From Frankia alni ACN14a (GTDB lineage Bacteria; Actinomycetota; Actinomycetes; Frankiales; Frankiaceae), in NCBI RefSeq assembly GCF_000058485.1, contig NC_008278.1:2040962-2104961 (forward strand): DNA of 64,000 nucleotides, given 5' to 3'. A program made the position numbers and the translations under genes. Below, piece after piece: positions 8,736 through 16,287 of the stretch. Under the pieces are notes generated by a model. That model saw nothing but the letters and a program-made list of their open reading frames with translations. It had not been told where the DNA came from and did not search any database. Position 1 is the first letter of the stretch. Every line of letters begins with the position of its first letter.

Positions 8736-9332
8736 TCAGGCGACGTCGTGGGAGCCGTAGGCGGTGACCGACAGGAAGCGGATCGGGAGCTTCAGCAGGC
8801 GGACCGGGCCGTGCGGGCCCTGGCCGTCGAACATCAGCGCGTCGCCGGGGTGCAGCACGTAGCGAGCCTCGCCGTGGCCGTACTCCAGCACGCCGTCGAG
8901 GACGTAGAGGAACTCGGTGCCCTCGTGCTGGAACAGCGGGAAGACCTCGCTGGCCTCGGTCAGGGTGACCAGCAGGGGCTCCATCCGCCTGCTTCCTTCG
9001 CGCAGGGTGCCCAGCAGCTCGTAGAGGTGGCCGACCCGGCTGCCGCGGCGCACGATCCGGGCGCCGTGCCCGGCGGGCACGAACACCGCCTCCCGCTCGT
9101 CGTCGACGCCGCGGAACAGCGCCGTCACGGGGACGCCGAGTCCGGCGGCGAGCCGGCCCAGGGTGGACAGGCTGCAGGACGTCTGGGCATTCTCGATCTT
9201 CGAGAGCATCGCCTTGGACATCTCGGTGCGCCGCGCGAGCTCCGCGACCGACAGCGCGGCGGCGAGGCGGTACTCGCGGACCCGGGCGGCGATGACCTGT
9301 TCGAGGGCCTGCTCGCCCGGCTCGGTGGACAC
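8736..9332 (-). CDS. XRE-family regulator with C-terminal cupin
   Basis: A 198-residue transcription factor. Residues ~10-65 form a helix-turn-helix: VREYRLAAALSVAELARRTEMSKAMLSKIEN-type sequence followed by LSTLGRLAAGLGVPVTALF. Residues ~100-190 form a cupin barrel (EVFPLFQHEGTEFLYVLDGVLEYGHG, LHPGDALMFDGQGPHGP). This is the PuuR / MarR-independent amino-acid-pathway class, where the cupin senses a metabolite. It converges on the amine oxidoreductase gene and is a plausible regulator of the glnT-glx cassette. GTG 9332 follows a TACGCT box by seven bases and has no Shine-Dalgarno, suggesting a leaderless message. Confidence 0.88.
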   Translation of the reverse strand: MSTEPGEQALEQVIAARVREYRLAAALSVAELARRTEMSKAMLSKIENAQTSCSLSTLGRLAAGLGVPVTALFRGVDDEREAVFVPAGHGARIVRRGSRVGHLYELLGTLREGSRRMEPLLVTLTEASEVFPLFQHEGTEFLYVLDGVLEYGHGEARYVLHPGDALMFDGQGPHGPVRLLKLPIRFLSVTAYGSHDVA

Positions 9333-9339
9333 AGCATGC

Positions 9340-9345
9340 AGCGTA
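9340..9345 (-). promoter_or_regulatory. -10-like box TACGCT, leaderless XRE-cupin transcript
   Basis: TACGCT on the minus strand lies seven bases before the GTG of the XRE-cupin gene. That is the distance expected if transcription starts at the start codon. No clear -35 is visible. Confidence 0.4.
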
Positions 9346-9478
9346 GGGCGTGGCGACGTGCGCGTGGCCGGCCCGGCATCGCTGCGCGGCCACGCGAGGC
9401 GGGCCGGCCGGGATCGCGCGCGGGCGGCCCGGCCCGCGGCCGGTGCTCGGACTGGCCGATGTGGCCGAGGCTGGGACT

Positions 9479-9491
9479 GGCAGAATCTGCC
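9479..9491. promoter_or_regulatory. 13-bp palindrome in divergent intergenic region
   Basis: GGCAGA-A-TCTGCC, a perfect dyad between the XRE-cupin gene and the next plus-strand gene. It could be an operator for either gene; the owner is unknown. Confidence 0.3.
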
Positions 9492-9527
9492 GGCCGCACC
9501 GGTCAACTCGGCACTTCGCGGGAGTCC

Positions 9528-10664
9528 GTGAGCGTGGCTGAGCCGGCACGCTCGGAACATATGGAACAGATGACGTTCGCGGCCGCCGTCCGCGCGGTCA
9601 ACGACACCCTGTCCCGCCGGTCGGCGCGCCACGGCGGGACGCCCTGTCCCGCCGGGCCGCGAGCGGTCCAGACCGGCGTCCTCGCCGCCTGCGACCTCGG
9701 CTGCTTCGACGACGCCGTGCCCCTGCTGGAAAGGGTCGTCGACCGTCTGGGCCGGCGGGATCCTGTCGTTGCGCACGGCTACCTCGTCCGGGTCGTGCGC
9801 TCGGCCCTCGGCGAGCTGCACCGCGACCGGCGGCGCGCCCACGGCCTGCAGCAGCGGCCCGAACGGGTGCCCGACGCGGCGTGGGCGCACGAGGCGCTGC
9901 CCGAGCCCGCCGACCGGGCCCTGCTGGCGCACCTGATGACGTGGCTGGGCAGCGATGTGCCCGCCGTCGACGGCACCGGCTGGCCCCTGTCCGCCTGGGC
10001 CGACCGCTACGGCACCACCCCGGCCGAGATGGCGGCCTGGATCCACCGGGTGACGGCGGCCGTCGAGGCGACCTCGCCCCGGCGCCACCGGCGCTACCTC
10101 GCGCGACCGCTGGCCGACAAGGCGCCCGTCGTGCCGCCGGTGAGCGCCTTCGCGGGCGGCGGCGCGCGGCTCGACGGGCGCACCCGGGAACCCGACCGGT
10201 GGGATGACCGATGGGGCGGCCGGTGGGATGGCGAGACTGACGGGCGCGCCGGGCTGGCGTCGGCCCGGGCGCTCTGGCCGGCGGACGGTGAAGCGGCGCC
10301 GGCCGCCGAGGCGGTGCGGCGGGAGGTCGCCGGCTACCGGATCGTCGGGCTCACGGCGACCGTCGCCGGCCTGCACGGCACGGGCGCCGTCGCGGTTCGC
10401 GCGCTGCGCGTGGCGCTGGTCGAGGCGTTCGGCCCGGCCGCCGCGCGGGCCGCCGACGACGACCTGGCCGACGCGCTGCGGCGCGCCGCTCAGCCCGCGG
10501 CGCCGATGGCCGAGGGCAACGGACCCGCTGACAGCGGTGTCGCCGGAGATGCCGGTGCGGCCGGTGCTGCTGAGGTCACCGGTGCTGCTGAGGTCACCGG
10601 AGAGGCCGAGGTCACCGGTGCTGCCGGCGGCCGTGGCGTGGGATCGTTGCTGCTCGCGGCCTGA
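9528..10664 (+). CDS. Hypothetical protein, possibly sigma-factor-like
   Basis: A 378-residue protein I do not recognise. Residues ~75-180 are helical and contain YLVRVVRSALGELHRDRR followed by a C-terminal helix-turn-helix-like stretch (PLSAWADRYGTTPAEMAAWIHRV). This recalls sigma region 2 and region 4 order, but no family motif is clear. After a Gly/Asp/Arg/Trp-rich linker comes a second helical block (GYRIVGLTATVAGLHGTGAVAVRALRVAL, split here by reading) and a tail of AEVTG repeats. GTG 9528 or GTG 9534 are alternatives to ATG 9561. The 3' end overlaps the convergent gene by 175 bp, and both frames run through the same tandem repeat. Confidence 0.6.
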   Translation: MSVAEPARSEHMEQMTFAAAVRAVNDTLSRRSARHGGTPCPAGPRAVQTGVLAACDLGCFDDAVPLLERVVDRLGRRDPVVAHGYLVRVVRSALGELHRDRRRAHGLQQRPERVPDAAWAHEALPEPADRALLAHLMTWLGSDVPAVDGTGWPLSAWADRYGTTPAEMAAWIHRVTAAVEATSPRRHRRYLARPLADKAPVVPPVSAFAGGGARLDGRTREPDRWDDRWGGRWDGETDGRAGLASARALWPADGEAAPAAEAVRREVAGYRIVGLTATVAGLHGTGAVAVRALRVALVEAFGPAAARAADDDLADALRRAAQPAAPMAEGNGPADSGVAGDAGAAGAAEVTGAAEVTGEAEVTGAAGGRGVGSLLLAA

Positions 10665-12109
10665 GCGCCGCCCGTGACCAGAGCCGCGAAAGGGTCGCTC
10701 AGCCGAGCCTGCGCCGGGACGAGCGTGCTGACCGGCCGGTCGCCCGCGAGCTGGCGCAGGGCGTCGAACGCCGCGTCGACGGAGGCGTCGAAGTAGGCGT
10801 CGAGGAAGCGGGGATCACCGGCCCGCAGCACCGAGCCGTCGGGCGCGCGCGGGGCGGGCGCGGGCACGTGCAGCAGTCGGGGATGCGGCGCGAGCAGCTC
10901 ACCCCAGGCCCTGCACTGCGCGGCCAGCTCCGCCGGAGCACTACCCGACAGCGCCGCGATGATCTCGATGAGCTCCGGCTCCGGCACCACCATGACCACC
11001 CGCACGTCGGGCCCGGCATCCCCGAGCAGCCGCGCGCTCGGCGCGCTCGGCTGCGGTGGCTCGGTGAGCACGTGTGCCCAGACCCGGCGCGGGGAGTTGT
11101 CCGGGCGGCGCAGCCAGTCCTGCATGATCTCGTCGGCGAGGGCGAAGTCGAGCTGCGCCCCGCCGTGCACCGACCGGGCCGCCCGGGCGAAGCTGCCCAG
11201 GCCCCAGCCGAGCGCCTTGGCCAGCAGCGCCGCGACCGTGTAGGAGCCGGTCCACTGCAGGCCGGTGACGACGATGCCCTGCGCGCCGACCCCGGACGCA
11301 TCGGTGGGGGCGTGGTGGGCCGTGGGCTCGTGCGGCGCCGTGAAGCGGTGGACGATCAGCGGCGGCAGTGGGCCCGCGGGCAACCCCTCGACCAGCAGCG
11401 GCGTGGCATCCCAGCTCGCCGCGGTCCGCTCGAAGACCTCGGCGAAGTCCCGCTCGGCGTCGGCCCGCTCGCTGATCGCGTCGACGCGTTCGAGCAGGAC
11501 GTGATCGGCGAAGTGGCAGCGGTGGCGCCGTCCTCGCCAGTGTGGCCGCACGGTCACCGACCATCGCCCGTCCGCCGCCGCCGCTGCCGCGAACAGCGCG
11601 CCGCCGGTGGTCCGGCCCTCCTGAGCGGCCCGGACGCGAAGCTGCCGCTCCCGCTCCTCGGCCTCCTCGGCCCGGCGGACGAGTTTGCTGATGGAGGGGC
11701 TGCGCAGGCCGTAGGAGGCGAGCATGTCGCTCTCGTGGCCGCCCACCGCCCGGGCAAGCTCGATGATCGCGTGCGCCGGAACGGTCGTCTCGTTGCTCAG
11801 CCAACGGCGCAGCTTGTGGGTGCCCTGCAGATCAAGCGGGCCGGCCACCCGTTCGGCGAGCGCGGGCAGGCTGATCTGCTCGAGGTTGAGCACCGTCTTC
11901 ATCGCGTCTGCCCAGCGGGCCTGCCGCGGATCGTCGCCGATCCGGGTCGGCAGACTGTGCGGCTGGAACCGGCGCGCCTGTCGGGCGGAGCCGCGCTGCG
12001 GCGACCCCCTGCCGCTCACCGACTCCGCCCCACCGCTCCCAGCCCTCTCACCGCTTCCGGCCACCCCGCCCATCTCCGGCCACACCTCACTCCCCGGCCA
12101 CGCCACCAT
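10490..12109 (-). CDS. Hypothetical regulator-like protein with N-terminal HTH
   Basis: A 539-residue protein of unknown function. Residues ~70-120 (LNLEQISLPALAERVAG then HKLRRWLSNETTVPAHAIIELARAVG) look like an XRE-type helix-turn-helix. A Glu/Arg-rich coil (RRAEEAEERERQLRVRAA) follows. The middle has GIVVTGLQWTGSYTVAALLAKALG, which resembles a nucleotide loop but lacks the Lys of a Walker A. The C-terminus is Ala/Pro/Ser/Thr-rich. I place the start at ATG 12109. The frame opens to ATG 12175, but those 22 codons have much lower third-position GC than the rest and would crowd the divergent hsp20 start. The 3' end overlaps the convergent upstream gene. Confidence 0.6.
   Translation of the reverse strand: MVAWPGSEVWPEMGGVAGSGERAGSGGAESVSGRGSPQRGSARQARRFQPHSLPTRIGDDPRQARWADAMKTVLNLEQISLPALAERVAGPLDLQGTHKLRRWLSNETTVPAHAIIELARAVGGHESDMLASYGLRSPSISKLVRRAEEAEERERQLRVRAAQEGRTTGGALFAAAAAADGRWSVTVRPHWRGRRHRCHFADHVLLERVDAISERADAERDFAEVFERTAASWDATPLLVEGLPAGPLPPLIVHRFTAPHEPTAHHAPTDASGVGAQGIVVTGLQWTGSYTVAALLAKALGWGLGSFARAARSVHGGAQLDFALADEIMQDWLRRPDNSPRRVWAHVLTEPPQPSAPSARLLGDAGPDVRVVMVVPEPELIEIIAALSGSAPAELAAQCRAWGELLAPHPRLLHVPAPAPRAPDGSVLRAGDPRFLDAYFDASVDAAFDALRQLAGDRPVSTLVPAQARLSDPFAALVTGGAQAASSNDPTPRPPAAPVTSASPVTSAAPVTSAAPAAPASPATPLSAGPLPSAIGAAG
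10566..10619. repeat. 18-bp tandem repeat read by two convergent genes
   Basis: Three 18-bp units of the form GCTGCTGAGGTCACCGGT; the third is diverged. On the plus strand it encodes AAEVTG repeats and on the minus strand PVTSAA repeats, so it lies in the C-terminal tails of both overlapping genes. Confidence 0.85.
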
Positions 12110-12208
12110 CGTGACTGATACCACCGGTTTGCCGGCCCAGAGTCGCCGGGTATCGACCCGAAGGTAGTTACCCATTCACATTCTGTGATCATGATGGAGG
12201 TGGGAGTG

Positions 12209-12958
12209 ATGGCACTCTCCACCCGAGGCACGCCCGACAGCGGGGCCACCCTGGGCCGCTGGGATCCCTTCCGCGAGATCGAGGAGGCCTGGAGCCGGAT
12301 GGGCAGCCTGCTCGGTGACGTCGCGGGCGGCTCCGGCCGGCCGCTGGGCGTGCTGGCGGGGGCGGCGCTGCCGGTCGACATCGAGGAGACCGACGACGCC
12401 TACGTCGTCGAGCTGGAGCTGCCCGGCGTCCGCCGCGAGGATGTCTCGATCGATCTGCGCGACGACGAGCTCCACGTCACCGGAGAGATCGGCGAGCGTG
12501 AGCGGACCGGTGTCGTGCGCCGCCGGTCCCGCCGTGTCGGCCGCTTCGAGCATCGGATCGCCCTGCCCGGCGAGGTCGACATCGAGGGTGTCTCGGCCAA
12601 CCTGGCCGACGGGATCCTCACGGTGACCCTGCCCAAGGCGCGCCGCAGCCGGCCACGACACATCGAGATCACTGTGGGTGACCGCGATGAGATCGGGGCG
12701 GGCAGCCGGCGCCCCGCCGAGTTCTCGGAGGGCGCGACGCCGACGGCGTCCGGACGCGTCGGTCAGGGCGGTCTGACCACCGGTGACGAAGGCGTCGACC
12801 GCGGGCAGGCAGGCGGTCAGGAGACCGGGTCGGACGCCCGGTTCGCCGGTTCGACGGGCCGGGAGGCCGAAGCGCCTGGCCGGGGGGCTGGGGCAGCCGG
12901 TCGGGAGCCCGGAACTCCTGGTCGGGAGGCTGGTTCCGGGGGGCGGGAGTTCCGCTGA
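12209..12958 (+). CDS. Hsp20 / alpha-crystallin small heat-shock protein
   Basis: A 249-residue holdase chaperone. The N-terminal arm (LGRWDPFREIEEAWSRM) is the actinobacterial Hsp18-type signature. The alpha-crystallin domain spans ~residues 50-150: DIEETDDAYVVELELPGVRREDVSIDL, then GVSANLADGILTVTLPK, the conserved G-x-L loop. The usual length is about 150 residues; here ~95 extra residues follow, Gly/Arg/Glu-rich and built of near-repeats such as GREPGTPGREAGSGGREF. The tail is probably disordered and may affect oligomer size or solubility. Start ATG 12209 has GGAGG eight bases upstream. No HspR (HAIR) inverted repeat was recognised. Confidence 0.9.
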   Translation: MALSTRGTPDSGATLGRWDPFREIEEAWSRMGSLLGDVAGGSGRPLGVLAGAALPVDIEETDDAYVVELELPGVRREDVSIDLRDDELHVTGEIGERERTGVVRRRSRRVGRFEHRIALPGEVDIEGVSANLADGILTVTLPKARRSRPRHIEITVGDRDEIGAGSRRPAEFSEGATPTASGRVGQGGLTTGDEGVDRGQAGGQETGSDARFAGSTGREAEAPGRGAGAAGREPGTPGREAGSGGREFR

Positions 12959-13083
12959 TCCGCCGCTTGGCGGCCCTGCCGGGTGGATGACGGTCGGCTT
13001 TCGGACATGTAGCGGAAGGAGGCCAGAAAACGACCCTCGCGCAGGCACACTATGGTGCGTCTGGCGATCGAGGGAGAGTGCTG

Positions 13084-15786
13084 GTGTCTGGGACCCCGTT
13101 GCGCGTCCACACCCCGGCCGGGGAGGTGACGCTCACCGGCGACGTGTCCGCCGTGGTGGGGCGGGCCCGGTCGGCGGACATTGTCATCAACGACGGGCGG
13201 GTGTCGCGGCGGCATCTGGTGCTGCACCCGACGGCGGTCGGCTGGCGGGTCGAGGACATCAGCGCCAACGGGCTGTGGTGCGAAGGTCGCCGGCTGGGCA
13301 ACGTCGACATCGTCGGTGAGCTGCGGCTACGCCTCGGCGCCGCGGATGGCCCGGAGGTGGTGCTCCTGCCCCAGCCGGTCCGGCCGGTCATCCCCCCGAC
13401 GGCCCCGACCCGCGGGCCGGACGCGGCACCCATCTCCATCGAGGGCCTGGCGGCCTTCGCGCCCACCCCGGTGACATCCGCGCCGGTGGGATCGGTCGGT
13501 CCCGGCGGGAACAGCGGCGGGCCCGGGGACGGCGGCGTGGGGGGAGACGCGGTGCCGGTCGGGGCCGGGGTGCCGGTGGCGGCGGGCGTGCCGGGGCAGC
13601 CGTCGGGTCCGGGCGGCGTCGCGCCGGGGGTCTCGGGGGGCCTGTCGATCGATCAGGCGACCGCGCAGAGCGCGGTGGTGCACGATCGTCGCCGCGTGCA
13701 TCCGCTCCGTCCCGGCCGGATGCGGATGGGGCGCTCCCGCGACAACGAGATCAACGTCGGGGACCTGCTCGCCTCCCGTCACCATGCCGAGCTGCACATC
13801 TCACTCGGCGGGGTGGAGCTGGTCGACCTCGCCTCGGCGAACGGCACGTTCGTCAACGGCCACCGGATCGGCCGCGCCCCGGTGATGCAGCGAGACGTCA
13901 TCGCCATCGGCCATCACCTGTTCCAGCTCGAGGGCAGCTCGCTCGTCGAGTACGTCGACTCCGGGGACGTCGCCTTCGAGGTCCAGGACGTCTCCGTCTT
14001 CGCCGGCACCAAGCAGCTCATGCACGACATGACCTTCCGGCTGCCCGGCCGGTCCCTGCTCGGCGTGGTCGGCCCCAGCGGTGCCGGCAAGTCGACCCTG
14101 CTCAACGCGCTCACCGGCTTCCGGCCCGCCGACCGCGGCTCGGTGCGCTACGCCGGCCGGGACCTCTACGCCGAGTACGACGAGCTGCGCCGCCGCATCG
14201 GCTACGTGCCCCAGGCCGACCCCCTGCACGACCAGCTCACCGTGCGCGAGGCCCTGCTCTACGGCTCGGAGCTGCGCTTCCCGGCCGACACGACCGCGGA
14301 CGAGCGGCGCGCCCGGGTCGAGGAGGTCATCGGCCAGCTCGGGCTGTCCGCGCACGCCGACACCCGGGTCTCCCGGCTCTCCGGCGGCCAGAAGAAGCGC
14401 ACCAGCGTCGCGCTCGAACTGCTCACCCGACCGTCGCTGCTCTTCCTCGACGAGCCGACCTCCGGCCTCGACCCGGCCAACGACCAGTCGGTGATGGAGA
14501 CGCTGCGCGGCCTCGCGAAGGGCGGCGGCGCCGGGTCCACCGACGAGAGCGGCCGGACCGTCATCGTCGTCACCCACAGCGTGCTGTTCCTGGACCTGTG
14601 TGACTTCATCCTGGTGCTTGCGCCCGGCGGTCACGTCGCCTACTTCGGCCCGGCCGACGGGGCGCTACGCTTCTTCGGCAAGCAGGACTTCCGCGAGTTC
14701 GCCGCAGTGTTCCGGGAACTGGAGGCCACCCCGGGCGAGGAGATGGCCGCCCGCTTCCGGGCGTCGGAGTTCTTCGTGCCCTCCGCGGTCGTGGCGCCGG
14801 CGGTGCGCAAGGCGCCACCGGAGCTGCCCAGCGTCCGCCAGCAGCCGGTGACCGCGCAGCTGTCGACGCTGACCCGCCGGTACTGGCGGGTCGTCCTCGC
14901 CGACCGGTCCTACCTGCGACTGATCATCGCCTACCCGTTCCTGCTCGGCATCGTGCCGCGGGTGCTCAAGGCTCCCGACGGCCTGGGGCCGCTACCGCAG
15001 TCACCGAACCCCGACGCCACCAAGGTGCTCGTCGTGCTGGTGCTGTGCGCCTGCTTCATGGGGATGGCCAACTCGATCAGGGAGATCGTCAAGGAACGCG
15101 CGATCTACCGGCGGGAGCGGACGATCGGGCTGTCCCGCACCGCCTACCTCGGCTCGAAGATCATCCTGATGACCGCCATCACGACCGCGCAGTGCCTGGT
15201 CTTCACGCTCATCGCCGTGGTGGGTCGTACTCCGCCGCAGGCCGCCGCCCTCGGCTCGCCGCTGCTGGAGTGCCTGCTGGCGGTGATCGTCGCTGCGCTG
15301 GCGTCGATGATGATCGGCCTGTTCGTCTCCACCCTGATCGACAACGCGGACAAGGCGATGCCGATCCTGGTCCTGGTCACGATGGGGCAGCTCGTGTTCT
15401 CCGGCGGGCTGACCTCCATGACCGGGCGGCTCGTGCTGGAGCAGATCAGCTACCTCGTCCCGGCCCGGTGGGGGTTCGCGGCGCTGGCGTCCACCGACGA
15501 CATCAACGTGGTGAGCAAGCTCGGCAACCCGACCCTGCGCACCGATCGTCCCGACCGGCTCTGGGAACACACCGCGGGTACCTGGGCGCTCGACATCGTG
15601 ATCGGCATCGGCATCGGCGTGATCGCGCTGCTACTCACCACGGTCATGCTGCGCCGGATCGAGCCCAAGGTCACCCGGGCGGCGGAGGCCGCGCCGGCGG
15701 AGGGCACGGGGCCGCCCGGGTTCAGGCCTGGTCCGATCCGCGGCCAGTCGCAGCCGCCCACGGGTCGGCTGCCCCTGCGCGGCTGA
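13084..15786 (+). CDS. FHA-FHA-ABC transporter fusion (Rv1747-like exporter)
   Basis: A 900-residue half-transporter. Two N-terminal FHA domains bind phosphothreonine: the first at ~residues 1-85 (VVGRARSADIVINDGRVSRRHLVLH), the second at ~200-285 (MGRSRDNEINVGDLLASRHHAEL, SANGTFVNG), joined by a Gly/Pro/Val linker. An ABC ATPase follows: Walker A GPSGAGKST (~330), signature LSGGQKKR (~432), Walker B FLDEPTSGLDP (~455). The last ~300 residues are an ABC-2 membrane domain with about six helices. The layout equals Mycobacterium tuberculosis Rv1747, an exporter controlled by Ser/Thr kinases through the FHA domains. Control by a kinase here is inferred. GTG 13084 fits the AGGGAG site better than GTG 13078. 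The end overlaps the convergent gene by 65 bp. Confidence 0.9.
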   Translation: MSGTPLRVHTPAGEVTLTGDVSAVVGRARSADIVINDGRVSRRHLVLHPTAVGWRVEDISANGLWCEGRRLGNVDIVGELRLRLGAADGPEVVLLPQPVRPVIPPTAPTRGPDAAPISIEGLAAFAPTPVTSAPVGSVGPGGNSGGPGDGGVGGDAVPVGAGVPVAAGVPGQPSGPGGVAPGVSGGLSIDQATAQSAVVHDRRRVHPLRPGRMRMGRSRDNEINVGDLLASRHHAELHISLGGVELVDLASANGTFVNGHRIGRAPVMQRDVIAIGHHLFQLEGSSLVEYVDSGDVAFEVQDVSVFAGTKQLMHDMTFRLPGRSLLGVVGPSGAGKSTLLNALTGFRPADRGSVRYAGRDLYAEYDELRRRIGYVPQADPLHDQLTVREALLYGSELRFPADTTADERRARVEEVIGQLGLSAHADTRVSRLSGGQKKRTSVALELLTRPSLLFLDEPTSGLDPANDQSVMETLRGLAKGGGAGSTDESGRTVIVVTHSVLFLDLCDFILVLAPGGHVAYFGPADGALRFFGKQDFREFAAVFRELEATPGEEMAARFRASEFFVPSAVVAPAVRKAPPELPSVRQQPVTAQLSTLTRRYWRVVLADRSYLRLIIAYPFLLGIVPRVLKAPDGLGPLPQSPNPDATKVLVVLVLCACFMGMANSIREIVKERAIYRRERTIGLSRTAYLGSKIILMTAITTAQCLVFTLIAVVGRTPPQAAALGSPLLECLLAVIVAALASMMIGLFVSTLIDNADKAMPILVLVTMGQLVFSGGLTSMTGRLVLEQISYLVPARWGFAALASTDDINVVSKLGNPTLRTDRPDRLWEHTAGTWALDIVIGIGIGVIALLLTTVMLRRIEPKVTRAAEAAPAEGTGPPGFRPGPIRGQSQPPTGRLPLRG

Positions 15787-16150
15787 CCAGATCGGCTGCC
15801 CCAGCGCGGCCGACCAGGTCGGCCACCTCCTCGCACCAGTTGGCCAGACCGCAGAGCTGGTAGGTCAGGGGGCCGTCGGCGAGCGCGGGACGGTTGTGCT
15901 CGAACAGCACGTGCCCGGCGATCTGCACGGCCCAGCTCGCCGCGAACACCGGCAGGCCGATCCGGGGCCGGGCGAACACGACCGGCAGCGCGAAGGCCAC
16001 CCCCGGGATGCCGACCAGGTGGGTCAGCCGGATGGCCCGACCGGTGTGCTGGGACCGGTAGTACGCCATCTTCTCGGCGAACGGCGCCGAACGGTCGGGC
16101 ACCGCCCTGCCGGCCGGCCCGGATCCGTGCGTCCCGCGTCGCATGGTCAT
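15722..16150 (-). CDS. Mpo1-like (DUF962) membrane protein
   Basis: A 142-residue protein of the DUF962 / YGL010w family. It opens FAEKMAYYRSQHTGRAIRLTHLVGIP, then has two hydrophobic helices and the FEHNRPALADGPLTYQL block. The conserved histidines (QH, TH, EHNRP) are those proposed to bind iron in yeast Mpo1, an alpha-oxidation dioxygenase for 2-hydroxy fatty acids. Activity in bacteria is not established. GGGAGG sits eight bases before ATG 16150. The C-terminal residues are a short AADLVSRAG duplication that overlaps the end of the convergent ABC gene. Confidence 0.75.
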   Translation of the reverse strand: MTMRRGTHGSGPAGRAVPDRSAPFAEKMAYYRSQHTGRAIRLTHLVGIPGVAFALPVVFARPRIGLPVFAASWAVQIAGHVLFEHNRPALADGPLTYQLCGLANWCEEVADLVGRAGAADLVSRAGAADPWAAATGRGSDQA

Positions 16151-16275
16151 AACCGCTACCTCCCACGTCTCGCCGGCCGTGGCACCGAGGTCAGGTCCCC
16201 GCCGGGCCCGGACCGGCTCGCCCGCCGGTCTCTCGCCCGGCCGTATCCACGTTGCCAGGTGCCGCGCCCGCGGGG

Positions 16276-16281
16276 TAGGAC
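16276..16281 (+). promoter_or_regulatory. -10-like box TAGGAC before leaderless MFS gene
   Basis: TAGGAC lies six bases before ATG 16288, and no ribosome site intervenes. It fits the leaderless pattern seen at other genes in the window. Confidence 0.35.
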
Positions 16282-16287
16282 CCAGAG

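Noticed and set aside
12110-12208. HspR/HAIR operator before hsp20
   Set aside because: No CTTGAGT-N7-ACTCAAG-type repeat is present in the divergent region.
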